From Aliidiomarina celeris (GTDB lineage Bacteria > Pseudomonadota > Gammaproteobacteria > Enterobacterales > Alteromonadaceae): a stretch of DNA of 64,000 nt. The translations under genes and the position numbers were made by a program. How positions within the stretch are numbered: position 1 is the first letter of the stretch; each line of letters starts with the position of its first letter. Below are positions 1 to 8,934 of this stretch, piece by piece. The notes beneath the pieces were generated by a model. It saw only the letters and a list, made by a program, of their open reading frames with translations. It made no database searches and was not told the origin of the DNA. The stretch covers positions 641,660 to 705,659 of the forward strand of contig NZ_QMIL01000002.1 in NCBI RefSeq assembly GCF_003316875.1. Direction: 5' to 3'.

Positions 1-851
1 TGCTCGAGTGTGCTAATGAGTTCATTGTTGGCTTCACGCAGGGCACGGGTGCGTTGGCTAATCTTATTTTCCAGCTCGCTTACTAGTGCTTTATGTTCCT
101 GTTCTGAGCTCTGCTGGTTCTTTTGCAAGCGATCATAGCGCTCGAGAATTGCGTTAATACTGACACTCACTTGGTTAAGCTCGCGCAGTTCAATGGGTGG
201 AACACGCTGCTCATACTGCTTCTTTTGTACGATATTCTCTAAGTCGTTATTCATGCGGGTAAGCGGAGCGAGTAAACGTTTTCGCATGGCATTGGCAATA
301 AAAGCCGCAATAAGTGCGCTAAAAAGGGTAATAGCGCAGGCCACAAAAATGGAACGCCATTTGTATTCGTTCAGCTCTAACAACGATGTTCGCAAATACA
401 CGTAACCAATAAGCTCTTGGTTAGAGCCCCTGATCGGCCGGCTCAGTTCAATGCTGTCGGGGGCGACTAGAGGTTCCTGCAACGCTTCGAGGCGATTGGT
501 TCGAGCTGGAATTGGCGACAAGTCGGGCCGATTGAAGCTGGTGAAAAATTGCAGCTTGTTGGTCACGGGTTCAAATCGATAGAGATGCAAATGAGTAATA
601 AACCCCGACCCTTCCAGCCCACGCATAACGTCTTCGGCATAGGAGAGGTCATTGCGCGCGACGGCGTCGCGTAATACACGTACTAAAATGTCGGCATTCG
701 CTACGGTGCGGGCTTCGAGTGACTGTTTGTACGTTTGTACTTGTGTGTAGGTTGTTATGGCAAAGGACAAGCTTAGCGCGAGCAAGGTTACGAATACGAC
801 GGTAACAAGTAGGCCGTATTGAATAGAGCTTCTGGAACGCGCATTGAGCAT
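1..851 (-). CDS. Membrane sensor protein with HAMP-like region, C-terminus cut by window edge
   Basis: This is the N-terminal 283 residues of a larger signalling protein, open to the window edge. It starts at an ATG (MLNARSRSS). A first membrane segment lies at about residues 11-31 and a periplasmic region of about 110 residues follows. A second membrane segment lies at about 164-182, then a HAMP-like stretch (MRKRLLAPLTRMNNDLENI) and a long charged coiled coil ending in a segment typical of the linker before a histidine kinase or GGDEF output domain. The output domain is outside the window, so kinase and cyclase cannot be told apart. rsmC lies 73 bp upstream in the same direction. The start lacks a strong Shine-Dalgarno sequence. 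Confidence 0.75.
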   Translation of the reverse strand, partial: MLNARSRSSIQYGLLVTVVFVTLLALSLSFAITTYTQVQTYKQSLEARTVANADILVRVLRDAVARNDLSYAEDVMRGLEGSGFITHLHLYRFEPVTNKLQFFTSFNRPDLSPIPARTNRLEALQEPLVAPDSIELSRPIRGSNQELIGYVYLRTSLLELNEYKWRSIFVACAITLFSALIAAFIANAMRKRLLAPLTRMNNDLENIVQKKQYEQRVPPIELRELNQVSVSINAILERYDRLQKNQQSSEQEHKALVSELENKISQRTRALREANNELISTLE

Positions 852-924
852 AAGTTATTTTTGTTATAGTTCTGTTAATGAAGTAGGTATGTTAAACCTG
901 AATAATAGCGAAAACAAGTACAGT

Positions 925-1902
925 CTAACGCGCTAAACTAATAGCGTATCGGCTATTCTCTGCCAACAGCTCAACGGTTGCGAATTGTTCACTTAGTTTC
1001 TGATGCCATGGCAAGAAGCGGTTATAGACCAATATGATGCGTCCGTGCGGTTGTAGGTGGTGTTTAGCATTTGCAATAAAGCGCTCGGTTATCGCGTAAT
1101 CGTTTTGTTTTCCTTGGTGAAAAGGCGGATTGCTAATAATCCAGTCGTAGCGGCCAGAAAGTTGATGAAAGCCGTCTGACAAACAAAAGTGAACGGGTAT
1201 GCGGCAGTGCTCGAGTGTTTTTTTGCTGGCGGCAATAGCCAGCGCGCTTAAATCAGTAGCGGTAATCTCGCTTGGTGAGCGCTGCAGGCTGAGCCATTGG
1301 CTAATGATGCCGCAGCCACAGCCGAGGTCGAGCACTGAGCCGCTAATGGTTGCGGGCAAGTGCTCAAGTAAAAACTGGGTGCCGAGATCCTTTTTTTCAA
1401 AGCTAAACACACCGGGCAAAAAATAGAGCTCGTCGCGTTGGCTAAAGGCCAGCGAAGGTTCGAAGTGATGGCGTTCGGTCGTTTGCGTGAAGAGTAACTG
1501 ACAATGGTTGCCACTTGGGCCTTTAACGACAGGGCTGAACCCTCTAAGTGGTATTTTCGCAATACTTTTAATCCCCGTGTCTTTGGCGCCGACAATAACC
1601 ACTTCGGTACCCAGCGGGAGGTGTGCATTCAGTTGCGCAAGTAAAAAGCGCAGTAACGCCTTTTCTTTCGAAAGAAAAACAATAACCTGCGAGAACTCAC
1701 GCGCGGGGCGATAAAACGCGTCGAGCTCGACACGGGCGGTAGATTCCCGCTGCAACACCGCCTGCTGATGCGCGTAAATACACCAAGCATATTGGTGGGA
1801 GCGAAGCTGAAAATCGGCGGGTGGATTGACCAATAATTGCGGGTTTGTGTTCGAAAATAGTGCATGGCGCTCGCACAGCTGCCATGTTTGCTCATTACTC
1901 AA
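925..1902 (-). CDS. rsmC: 16S rRNA (guanine-1207-N2)-methyltransferase RsmC
   Basis: RsmC methylates G1207 of 16S rRNA in the assembled small subunit, using S-adenosylmethionine. The C-terminal half carries the SAM-binding motif LDLGCGCGII (about residues 191-200) and the catalytic NPPF motif (about 258-261). The N-terminal half is the degenerate methyltransferase-like domain typical of the family. I chose the TTG start (LSNEQTW), which overlaps the stop of the upstream fapA-like gene and sits just behind an AAGG. It gives 325 residues, close to the E. coli protein (343). An in-frame TTG at 1995 would add 31 residues that overlap the neighbour and look non-homologous. Translational coupling to the upstream gene is likely. 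Confidence 0.9.
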   Translation of the reverse strand: MSNEQTWQLCERHALFSNTNPQLLVNPPADFQLRSHQYAWCIYAHQQAVLQRESTARVELDAFYRPAREFSQVIVFLSKEKALLRFLLAQLNAHLPLGTEVVIVGAKDTGIKSIAKIPLRGFSPVVKGPSGNHCQLLFTQTTERHHFEPSLAFSQRDELYFLPGVFSFEKKDLGTQFLLEHLPATISGSVLDLGCGCGIISQWLSLQRSPSEITATDLSALAIAASKKTLEHCRIPVHFCLSDGFHQLSGRYDWIISNPPFHQGKQNDYAITERFIANAKHHLQPHGRIILVYNRFLPWHQKLSEQFATVELLAENSRYAISLAR

Positions 1903-3559
1903 CCTTAATTTGTCCTTCTTCGATAGAAATTTGAGTCGGCCCACGGGCTTGGTCGAAGAATTTAATTTTATCACGGAACAAGAATTCCGCACCAAAATGT
2001 AAAACCTTATTGGTAACCGCTCGTATACGCGGGTGTTCGAGCGGCTCTTGTTGCAACAAGGTGAGCTGGTTACGCAGGGAAATAATGTCGGTTTGGTGGG
2101 TCGTAATGGCTTCCACTAATTCAGCTTTAAACCCTTTGCTAAACGAAGCAGGATCGGCAATATACATTTCTTTGGTGCGCGCGAGCTCTTTTTTGTCGAG
2201 CAGTAGCTTCTGCAATTGCTGCTTAACTTCTTGCTGGCGCAATTCATTGGCTTCAAAGTCGAAAGGTACGCTAAACATTACGCGCGTGCGGGTGCCGGCC
2301 GGTGCGCCGAGTTGACCAACAAACAAATCGTCGGCTATTTCGGTTAAGCCGCCGATAATTTTACCGTTTGCAGCTTCGGCCTCGCCGCCAATATGAACCT
2401 TTCCGGCAGAAATAACGTGGCAGTGGGTGAGTTGTTTATCTACTAAAATACCGTCACGAGCAACGAGCGTTGCGTATTGTGCATAAGCCACATAAATAGA
2501 CCCGTCGGCGGTAATACGCGCCGAATTCTCATGTATGTCTGCAATTTGCGAGTCTTCCACCGGCCGCATGTGACCAATAACCCCTTTGGTTACCGTAATA
2601 TTGCCGCTCGCTCTCACTATTGCGCTGTCTATATAACCATGAACAGTAATGTCGCCCGAGGCAATCACTTCCATTCCAGAAGCCACATTGCCGTCAATAA
2701 TAACCGAGCCTTCGTAATTAATATGCCCAGTTGTTACGTCAACCGAGCCCATCGACAAGGTTTGATCTACGGTGGCGGTGTTCGCGGTGAAAGAGGGCAA
2801 GCCTACCAAGGTAGCAACGAGAATATTGTTATTGACCGAACTAATTTCGGTGCCGGGGCCTGGCTGCAATGGAATATCAACGCCGTCTTCGCCATGCAAA
2901 ATCTCACCGGTAACGCGAAACCCGGGTTTGGCGAGTGTGGGTGGAATACGCTCGAGTATTTGCGTTCCTTTTTGTACCGACCCAAGTTCACCAAGGTTGC
3001 GCATATCGACCCTGTGTTTGTCTTTTGCTTGAGGTTTTAAAACACGTTTGCGCGCGTCTTCAACGAGTGGTTTGAACTCGGTGTCTTTGCCATGCACCGG
3101 CTCTTTTCCTTTTGCGATCACTATTGAAAAGGTTTCGCCTGGTTCGGCTTCGTTGGTGTGGAGCACAAGTTTTTCAATTGCAGCCCGGCGTATGCCGTTG
3201 ACAATTTTATGCTCGCGAAGCTGGTTAAGAACCGTTTGTGTGGAAAGTGGTTTGCCGCCATAAGGTGCTTGTGCGGTGGCTTCCGCTTCCATTTGGTCGT
3301 CGCTTACACGAAAGTGAATGAGGCCGTCGAGCTGCTCGCCAACGCGCACACTAATAATGCTGAGGTCCGACTCATCGCGCATTTTTACAAACCGTTCGGC
3401 GGCTGTTTTCCAGGCGTTTTCATCAACCTTACAGTGTTTGTAACGCGAACTGAGGAAGCCACTTTCAAGGAAGTGGGGGGTTAATGAACTTTCTGGTGTT
3501 TCGCGCGGAATATCCAGTTTCAATTCATTGTTATAAAGTTTAAATGCAATGGCGCCCAT
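1895..3559 (-). CDS. FapA/DUF342 domain protein
   Basis: This 554-residue protein belongs to the FapA (DUF342) family. A mixed N-terminal region is followed by a central stretch of short glycine- and valine-rich repeats (about residues 215-400) expected to form a right-handed beta-helix, including VIIDGNVASGMEVIASGD. The C-terminus is a charged coiled coil (about 425-500). The family was named for a proposed role in flagellar assembly, and other members act with polar landmark or c-di-GMP systems; the biochemical role is not settled. ATG start with GAGG six bases upstream. It overlaps rsmC by 8 bases and is followed by an Hpt gene and a FlgO-like gene, which fits a motility or signalling context. 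Confidence 0.8.
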   Translation of the reverse strand: MGAIAFKLYNNELKLDIPRETPESSLTPHFLESGFLSSRYKHCKVDENAWKTAAERFVKMRDESDLSIISVRVGEQLDGLIHFRVSDDQMEAEATAQAPYGGKPLSTQTVLNQLREHKIVNGIRRAAIEKLVLHTNEAEPGETFSIVIAKGKEPVHGKDTEFKPLVEDARKRVLKPQAKDKHRVDMRNLGELGSVQKGTQILERIPPTLAKPGFRVTGEILHGEDGVDIPLQPGPGTEISSVNNNILVATLVGLPSFTANTATVDQTLSMGSVDVTTGHINYEGSVIIDGNVASGMEVIASGDITVHGYIDSAIVRASGNITVTKGVIGHMRPVEDSQIADIHENSARITADGSIYVAYAQYATLVARDGILVDKQLTHCHVISAGKVHIGGEAEAANGKIIGGLTEIADDLFVGQLGAPAGTRTRVMFSVPFDFEANELRQQEVKQQLQKLLLDKKELARTKEMYIADPASFSKGFKAELVEAITTHQTDIISLRNQLTLLQQEPLEHPRIRAVTNKVLHFGAEFLFRDKIKFFDQARGPTQISIEEGQIKVE

Positions 3560-3588
3560 ACCGAACCTCTACGACCATTTGTAATATA

Positions 3589-4086
3589 TTATTGTTGGTC
3601 TGTATTTACTTTAAGGTAGTGTAACGCAGAGTTAAAGTCGAAACCCTTCAAATAGTGCAATATTTGCTCGAGTTGCTCGCCTGTGAGCGGGGTTTTATTG
3701 TTATTAAGCAACTGGTTAACCATATTAATGGCACTAAAATTATGTTGTCTAATTAGGCGTTCCAAACGCACCAGCGTTTGCTGCTCGGGTGAATGTTCGT
3801 GTTGGGGTTGCAGCGCAAGGAAAACCGCTAATCGTTCGGCCACGCGCGGTACGAACGACCACTGAACATGCTCCGGAATTTCAAGGCAGTGCTCCACAGC
3901 CTCGGATAATTGGTTGTCGGCAATATAACTAGCACAGCCTTTCAGTGCATGGACGAGCTGGAATGCGCGCTGCTCAGCCTGTTCGGTTTGTTGCTGATAA
4001 TAGTGCATAAGCAGCGGAGCCGTGTCTTTGTGTTGTTCGGCGACAATGCTTTGGTAGTGCGCAGCGTTCGACTTTTGGAAATACAC
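3589..4086 (-). CDS. Hpt domain phosphotransfer protein
   Basis: A 165-residue soluble protein. Residues 42-75 match the histidine phosphotransfer signature: LVHALKGCASYIADNQL, with His46 as the probable phosphoacceptor, followed by an amphipathic helix ending in HCLE. The C-terminal part (LTGEQLEQILHYLKGFDFNSALHYL) resembles the tail that follows Hpt domains in hybrid signalling proteins. It probably relays phosphate between a hybrid kinase and a response regulator; no partner is certain, although a membrane sensor lies at 1-851. The start is GTG with only a weak ribosome binding site, and the next internal Met is at residue 27. It lies 29 bp upstream of the DUF342 gene and is co-directional with it. 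Confidence 0.65.
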   Translation of the reverse strand: MYFQKSNAAHYQSIVAEQHKDTAPLLMHYYQQQTEQAEQRAFQLVHALKGCASYIADNQLSEAVEHCLEIPEHVQWSFVPRVAERLAVFLALQPQHEHSPEQQTLVRLERLIRQHNFSAINMVNQLLNNNKTPLTGEQLEQILHYLKGFDFNSALHYLKVNTDQQ

Positions 4087-4126
4087 GGTTCAGGTCTCTT
4101 CGTATCAGGTCACTGGTTAGCGCTCA

Positions 4127-4756
4127 TCACCGAATGCGTTGAAAAGGGCGCTTCTGTTCGGGGGCTGGCTCGGGCTCAGGAGCGCTACGCCACAATCCGT
4201 TATTACGCCACTCAGAGTGCGGCGCATCACTGGGGTTGCTGTACTTAGGGAAGTAATGGCTTGCCGCATAAACAACCTGCTGGTCGTGTACGTTTACTAA
4301 CCGCGCATTCACCACATACCCACCGACCGCCTCAGTGTAAGTACCGGTGAGAAAATAGTCTACATCAAGGTAACGACGAATATGAGAGGCTTCCCGGCTG
4401 AGCATTTGCTCTTGGCTTTCTTGCAGCCGAATTTGCTGTGTTAAACGGTGCTCGAAGGCAAATAAGTTGTGATGCACAGCTTCGCTGAACAGGCCTTCTT
4501 GAATTTGTTGAATAAGTGCGGGGTGTTCGCTTGTGGAGTCGAGTTGGCTCGCGGGCAAAATGGAGCCAATCGCAATACGATGCGGCGCACCAAGTTGCGG
4601 GAAGAGTTTTTCTGCTAATACCGCGGTTTCTTGTTCAACGAGAGTGTGACCTTGGTGGTTGGCTGAAGGCACAAATACAACTGGCTCGGGTGCAGAGCTA
4701 CACGCTGCAAGGAGTAGCGATAAGAACGCTATGTGTAGAGTGGGGAATCGCTGCAT
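4127..4756 (-). CDS. FlgO family outer-membrane lipoprotein
   Basis: A 209-residue predicted lipoprotein. It has an N-terminal hydrophobic segment and lipobox LLAACSS. The body (AVLAEKLFPQL ... ASHIRRYLDVDYFLTGTYTEAVGGYVVNARLVNV) matches the FlgO domain found in the Vibrio flagellar outer-membrane protein FlgO. FlgO-type proteins are associated with the flagellar outer-membrane ring and with motility, but free-standing paralogues outside flagellar loci are common, so its role here is open. The ATG at 4756 is chosen over an in-frame TTG at 4774 because it gives a proper signal peptide and has GAGG eight bases upstream. That GAGG lies inside a stem described separately. Confidence 0.75.
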   Translation of the reverse strand: MQRFPTLHIAFLSLLLAACSSAPEPVVFVPSANHQGHTLVEQETAVLAEKLFPQLGAPHRIAIGSILPASQLDSTSEHPALIQQIQEGLFSEAVHHNLFAFEHRLTQQIRLQESQEQMLSREASHIRRYLDVDYFLTGTYTEAVGGYVVNARLVNVHDQQVVYAASHYFPKYSNPSDAPHSEWRNNGLWRSAPEPEPAPEQKRPFQRIR

Positions 4757-4762
4757 AAAATA

Positions 4763-4804
4763 AACCTCGGCCAATGAACTTCTTGTTCTTTATCGGCCAA
4801 GGTT
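4763..4804 (-). terminator. Terminator-like hairpin that also holds the flgO-like ribosome binding site
   Basis: Read on the minus strand, the arms AACCTTGGCC and GGCCGAGGTT pair at 9 of 10 positions around a 22-nt loop and are followed by TTATTTT. It lies downstream of the rimK operon, as an intrinsic terminator would. The GAGG used by the next gene is in the second arm, so the hairpin could also limit translation of read-through RNA. The large loop lowers confidence. Confidence 0.45.
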
Positions 4805-4841
4805 GCGGGAGCTTGAACGCTGTTTTATTAAATAGCGGCTG

Positions 4842-5870
4842 TTACAGTGGTCGATCAGGATAGGCTTCCACGAAGGTGTCGACCATTTCGGTCGCGGTCG
4901 GAATTTCTTCTCGGTCGAAGCATGCAATATGAAAAAGGGCTTCGCCTTCATTGGTTACTGGAATATTGCTAATACCAATAATAATACCGTGCACCGGTGA
5001 GGTAATAGCGGTCACTTCAGCGCCTTGTGGGGCGGCAATTTCAGCCAGCATTTGTTGGCGCGACACCGTTTGCCCAAGCTCTACTTTGCTCAGTACAATG
5101 CCGTCGCGTTCACTGCGCACCCACAGCGATTTTTGCGCAAATACTGGGGTTACTTTTTTCCGTGTTCGACGGCCCTTCATCATTTTCAGCATTTTCATTA
5201 CGTTGGTAACGCCATTGTAACCTGCGCGAATCGCTGAGTAGTCGAAGCGTAGTGCTTCGCCGGCTTCATACAGAATAAGCGGAATGCCCAACTCCGAGGC
5301 TTGTGAGCGCAGCGAACCGTCGCGGTCCTTGGCGTTCATAATCACCGGACAATTAAAGGCTTCGGCCATGGCGGTGGCTTCAATATTGTCGAAGTTCACC
5401 CGAATTTGCGGCAAATTGCTGCGGTGAATTGCACCGGTGTGAAGGTCGATAATATGAGTTGCGCGTTCCACCAATTGAACGCGAAACAAATGAGCTAAAC
5501 GGCTACCAAGCGCACCCCGCTCTGAGCCGGGAAAACAGCGATTCAGGTCGCGACGATCGGGCAAGTAGCGCGACTGCTGAATAAAACCGAACATATTCAC
5601 TACCGGAACAACCAACAAGGTGCCGCTGAGTTCATTGGGATCGATGCCGTTAATAAGGCGTCGACAAATTTCAATGCCGTTTAGCTCGTCACCATGAATG
5701 GCCGCGCAGACCAACAGTGTTGGGCCTTTTTTGCGGCCATGAAATACTTCCACGTGCAGATCGAGAGGGGTGTCGTTATAAAGCCGAGCCGCAGGCAATT
5801 GCACGGCAGCCCGAGTGCCCGGTGCCACACTATAGTCACCGAGTTGAAAATCAGCAGGTTTTTTACGCAC
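4842..5870 (-). CDS. Succinylglutamate desuccinylase/aspartoacylase family protein (M14-type)
   Basis: A 342-residue zinc-dependent deacylase or carboxypeptidase-fold protein. The metal site is visible as IHGDELNG (His59, Glu62) and a later HIIDLHTG histidine, with LILYEAGE providing the likely general-base glutamate. The C-terminal third (about residues 245-330) is a lipoyl-like beta domain usual in bacterial members. Substrates vary in this family (N-acyl amino acids, peptides), so the exact reaction is unknown. The GTG start lies 6 bp after the rimK stop, behind AAGGG, so the two genes are one transcription unit. The pairing with RimK, a glutamate ligase, suggests action on glutamyl chains or related metabolites; this is inference. 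Confidence 0.8.
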   Translation of the reverse strand: MRKKPADFQLGDYSVAPGTRAAVQLPAARLYNDTPLDLHVEVFHGRKKGPTLLVCAAIHGDELNGIEICRRLINGIDPNELSGTLLVVPVVNMFGFIQQSRYLPDRRDLNRCFPGSERGALGSRLAHLFRVQLVERATHIIDLHTGAIHRSNLPQIRVNFDNIEATAMAEAFNCPVIMNAKDRDGSLRSQASELGIPLILYEAGEALRFDYSAIRAGYNGVTNVMKMLKMMKGRRTRKKVTPVFAQKSLWVRSERDGIVLSKVELGQTVSRQQMLAEIAAPQGAEVTAITSPVHGIIIGISNIPVTNEGEALFHIACFDREEIPTATEMVDTFVEAYPDRPL

Positions 5871-5876
5871 TGTCGT

Positions 5877-6782
5877 TTAGCCCTTGCCTTTAGTACGCGT
5901 TTTGTGCGACTTAGCGGTTTTTTCAATAAAGGAAATAATTTGTCCAGCAACGTCTTTCTCTGTTGCGGTTTCAATACCTTCGAGCCCTGGCGACGAGTTC
6001 ACTTCCATTACCAGTGGACCATGGTTGGAGCGCAGCAAGTCTACACCGGCAACATTCAAGCCCATGGTTTTTGCCGCTTTTACCGCAGTTGCGCGCTCTG
6101 CCGGGCTGAGTTTTACTAGGGTTGCGCTACCGCCACGGTGGAGGTTAGAACGGAATTCTCCGGGCTTAGCTTGGCGTTTCATGGCCGCAATCACTTTATC
6201 GCCAATTACAAAACAGCGTAAGTCGGCACCGCCGGCTTCCTTAATGTACTCTTGCACCATAAAGTGAGCGTTCAAGCCCATAAAAGCTTCAATCACACTC
6301 TCTGCAGCCTTGCGCGTTTCTGCGAGGACCACGCCGATGCCTTGGGTTCCTTCCAGAAGTTTAATCACGAGAGGCGCACCGCCGACCATATCGATCAAGT
6401 CTGGGATGTCCGTCGGTTTACTGGCAAAACCGGTTACCGGCAGGCCAATGCCTTTGCGCGACAGGAGTTGTAATGATCTCAGTTTGTCGCGGCTGCGGCT
6501 TATGGCTACCGACTCATTGAGCGGATAAGTACCCATCATTTCAAACTGCCGCAGTACGGCTGTGCCGTAAAACGTAATGGAGGCCCCGATACGCGGAATA
6601 ACTGCGTCGAAGTCTGACAGCACTTTGCCGCGCATGTGAATTTCAGGTTCTTTGGCGTTAATATTCATGTAACAACGCAGAGGGTCGAGCACGGCTACTT
6701 CGTGGCCACGCGCTTCTGCCGACTCGATTAAACGACGAGTGGAGTAGAGGTTCCGGTTGCGTGACAAAATAGCAATTTTCAT
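5877..6782 (-). CDS. rimK: Ribosomal protein S6--L-glutamate ligase RimK
   Basis: RimK is an ATP-grasp ligase that adds glutamate residues to the C-terminus of ribosomal protein S6. The 301-residue length equals the family norm. N-terminal MKIAILSRN, the ATP-binding loop [12 protein letters not shown] (about residues 145-156), the metal-binding [11 protein letters not shown] (about 259-269) and the AAMKR segment are all present. The ATG start overlaps the stop of the upstream retropepsin-like gene by 4 bases, and the M14-type deacylase follows 6 bp downstream. In Pseudomonas, RimK activity is reported to be controlled by the RimB protease, the RimA phosphodiesterase and c-di-GMP. A RimB-type gene is adjacent here and an EAL gene lies 2 kb away. 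Confidence 0.93.
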   Translation of the reverse strand: MKIAILSRNRNLYSTRRLIESAEARGHEVAVLDPLRCYMNINAKEPEIHMRGKVLSDFDAVIPRIGASITFYGTAVLRQFEMMGTYPLNESVAISRSRDKLRSLQLLSRKGIGLPVTGFASKPTDIPDLIDMVGGAPLVIKLLEGTQGIGVVLAETRKAAESVIEAFMGLNAHFMVQEYIKEAGGADLRCFVIGDKVIAAMKRQAKPGEFRSNLHRGGSATLVKLSPAERATAVKAAKTMGLNVAGVDLLRSNHGPLVMEVNSSPGLEGIETATEKDVAGQIISFIEKTAKSHKTRTKGKG

Positions 6783-7213
6783 GAGGGCTCTCCGAGCAAA
6801 TATGAAGCTTGGGGGTTTACAATAAAGCGCCCATTGAGTGCTTGGCGCCCGAGTAACATTCTGAATTTCATTGTATCACGATTTGTTAGCGTTAATTCAG
6901 CAGGAAATTCATGCTCACCTGCCCGCACCTTAGTAACAATTACGTAGCGGGTTTCGGTATGGCCGCCGGAGTCGGTTACGGCCCGCTCTTCCAAGATTTT
7001 TGCTTCACACACATGCTCCTCGTCGCTGCCTTGGTGCGGGTGCACCCAAATGCGCAACCAAGCCTCGCCTTCCTTTTCAAAGGGTTCGAGCTGAAAAGCA
7101 TGCAGGCACGACGTTTTCGCGCCCGTGTCTACTTTTGCTTTGATACGATCAATGCCGAGATCGGGTAATGCGAGCCATTCTCGCCAGCCAGTGGTTGCAT
7201 GATGAGTCGTCAA
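6779..7213 (-). CDS. RimB-type retropepsin-like protease (PF05618 family)
   Basis: A 144-residue protein of the family long annotated as ATP-dependent zinc protease. The visible motif is KVDTGAKTS (Asp29-Thr30-Gly31-Ala32), the signature of retropepsin-type aspartic peptidases, followed by a second conserved block ([16 protein letters not shown]) and the family's FIVNP near the end. I see no zinc-binding HExxH. In Pseudomonas the RimB member modulates RimK. The start is TTG, supported by AAGGA about nine bases upstream; the nearest ATG is out of frame. Its stop overlaps the rimK ATG by 4 bases, which indicates translational coupling. Confidence 0.8.
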   Translation of the reverse strand: MTTHHATTGWREWLALPDLGIDRIKAKVDTGAKTSCLHAFQLEPFEKEGEAWLRIWVHPHQGSDEEHVCEAKILEERAVTDSGGHTETRYVIVTKVRAGEHEFPAELTLTNRDTMKFRMLLGRQALNGRFIVNPQASYLLGEPS

Positions 7214-7240
7214 AATAAAACGTCCTTTTTAAAAAACAAT

Positions 7241-8074
7241 TCAGGGATAAGGCATGTTATAGCCCGTATCGGGCGAGGGTGCCACCGCGTTCACTTGCAC
7301 CAAGCGAAAACCATGTTCTTGGATCGCGTTGATCACCAGATCGATAAGTGCTGATTTTGCTTCAAAAAAGTCACTTTGTTCAACCCAAACCGTAAATTGC
7401 ACTGCAATTCCAAAGGTATTCACTTGGTTACGAAACAGCAGCGGCTTTGGCTCGGCTAAATAGCGAGTGCGCGGCGTAACCAACGCAAACAACACTTTTT
7501 CTAAAGCGCCAAGGTCGGTTTTGTGGTCCATGGTCAGGTGCAGATCAATACGCCGAACTTTAAATTTGGAAAAGTTAATAACATGGCTTTTGATCAGATC
7601 GTCGTTAGGCACGCGAACATATAAGTTATCGAAGGTGCGGAGCTTAATGGCGAGCCAATCCACGCTAATTACTTCGCCGCGGGTATTGTGCACGCTAATG
7701 ATATCGCCAACCTTAAAACTCTTCTCGGAAAGCAAGAAAAGACCACTAATAAAATTTGACGTTGAGGTTTGCGACGCGAACCCGACCGCAACAGAAAGCA
7801 CGCCTGCAGCTGCAAGCAACAGCCCACTACGAAAGCCAAGCTCGCTTAACGCGGCAATCACGAAGAGAAAAAGCACAATGTACGAAATAGCCCGCTTGAA
7901 AAGTATCGCTTTGTGCGGATGGGTGTGGGTATCGACATATTTGCGCATACCACGCATGATTAAATTGCGTAATAAAAAACCGACTAAAAGGTAAGCCGCC
8001 GCGCGCGCCCATGCCCAACCGTCGGCGCCCAGTAGAGGTTGTATAAACTGTTGCAAGAGTTCCATAGGGTTCAT
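7241..8074 (-). CDS. MscS family mechanosensitive channel
   Basis: A 277-residue inner-membrane channel. Three hydrophobic segments occupy about residues 20-38, 58-80 and 84-105. The last is the pore helix with alternating small residues (LLAAAGVLSVAVGFASQT), and is followed by the beta-domain entry GLFLLSEKSFKVGDII and VRVPNDDLI. Channels of this family open under membrane tension to release solutes during hypo-osmotic shock. The ATG overlaps the stop of the DUF432 gene by 4 bases, so the two are translationally coupled. A second, different MscS gene lies at 49748-50626. Confidence 0.88.
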   Translation of the reverse strand: MNPMELLQQFIQPLLGADGWAWARAAAYLLVGFLLRNLIMRGMRKYVDTHTHPHKAILFKRAISYIVLFLFVIAALSELGFRSGLLLAAAGVLSVAVGFASQTSTSNFISGLFLLSEKSFKVGDIISVHNTRGEVISVDWLAIKLRTFDNLYVRVPNDDLIKSHVINFSKFKVRRIDLHLTMDHKTDLGALEKVLFALVTPRTRYLAEPKPLLFRNQVNTFGIAVQFTVWVEQSDFFEAKSALIDLVINAIQEHGFRLVQVNAVAPSPDTGYNMPYP

Positions 8075-8865
8075 CCAATAATAGCCTCTAAAGCCCGCAT
8101 AATAGTCCGTACTTCAAGTTTGCTGTGCGCTTCACCTACTAACTTCTTGTGTTCATGCCGATGCGTAATCTCTTTGCCGTGGTTAACGCGTAATTCATCG
8201 AGTAGACGTTCTTTACTGAGCCCGAGTGGGTAGGTCCAGAAGTATTTGTTGTCGAGCAAGTAAACGGGGAAGTAGTGTACTGGCAGCGATAGCCGTTCAA
8301 TGCGTAACGGTTCGGCGTCGCGATTGCTAACCCGCAACTCCATCCATGCTCTAAGTTGAGCAGAAGCTGGGGCTGGGAGATCACCCTCGGTAACAACAAG
8401 CGTGTCAGGCAAGGTAAGCGCTAGTTCACCCGCGCGCGTGTTTTTACCAAACCATGTTTGTTTTACCGGCTCAAAGAAACCGCTCCAGAGCGGGATTTTG
8501 CTGGTACCAATTTGTACCCATAACAGCAGAGGAATAGACGCATAGAGCTTCGGCTTGCGGTCGCGTGGCACCATAATCGGTTCGCTCGGAAAAACGATAA
8601 AGTTGGACTCCGGCATGCGCGCATAGCAGCGAAAAGTGCTCTCTTGTTCGCCGCTCACCCAGCGGTGTGATTTTGTCCATTGCTGGGGCCGCTCTTCAAT
8701 AAGTGAAAAGGTAGGTGAACTTGGTAAAGGTTCGTTCGCTAAGCGTTCTACGTGGTAGCATTCCCAATGGTGTTCAAAACGAAAGATTTGTATGTTTTCG
8801 TTTTTTAGTTTGATCTGAACGCCACTTTTCGGGAGTATTTGTGATTCAAAAATAGGATAAAGCAT
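8071..8865 (-). CDS. DUF432 family protein
   Basis: A 264-residue protein without signal peptide or clear membrane segment, resembling the DUF432 family. Conserved-looking blocks are the early IFRFEHHWECYHVERLANEPLP region, the central PVKQTWFGKNTRAGELALTLPDTLV and the YWTYPLGLSKERLLDELRV-type stretch near residue 220. Function is unknown. The only strong clue is context: its stop codon overlaps the start of an MscS channel gene, so the two are made together, and the protein may be a cytoplasmic partner or regulator of that channel. The ATG start lies 69 bp from the divergent EAL gene. The family assignment is from memory of sequence style. Confidence 0.6.
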   Translation of the reverse strand: MLYPIFESQILPKSGVQIKLKNENIQIFRFEHHWECYHVERLANEPLPSSPTFSLIEERPQQWTKSHRWVSGEQESTFRCYARMPESNFIVFPSEPIMVPRDRKPKLYASIPLLLWVQIGTSKIPLWSGFFEPVKQTWFGKNTRAGELALTLPDTLVVTEGDLPAPASAQLRAWMELRVSNRDAEPLRIERLSLPVHYFPVYLLDNKYFWTYPLGLSKERLLDELRVNHGKEITHRHEHKKLVGEAHSKLEVRTIMRALEAIIG

Positions 8866-8934
8866 AGGGTCCAGTTCTGCATCGGGTCATAAGACCTGCT
8901 AACCTTAGCGTAAAATCCAAGTTAGGAGAATAGA

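Noticed and set aside
2477-3040. 187-codon frame on the plus strand opposite the DUF342 gene
   Set aside because: It lies wholly inside a well-supported gene, its product looks like no protein family, and its composition follows the codon bias of the opposite strand.
6779-7213. Reading this gene as a zinc metalloprotease, as the old family name implies
   Set aside because: No HExxH or other zinc motif is visible, while the DTGA of retropepsin-type enzymes is clear.
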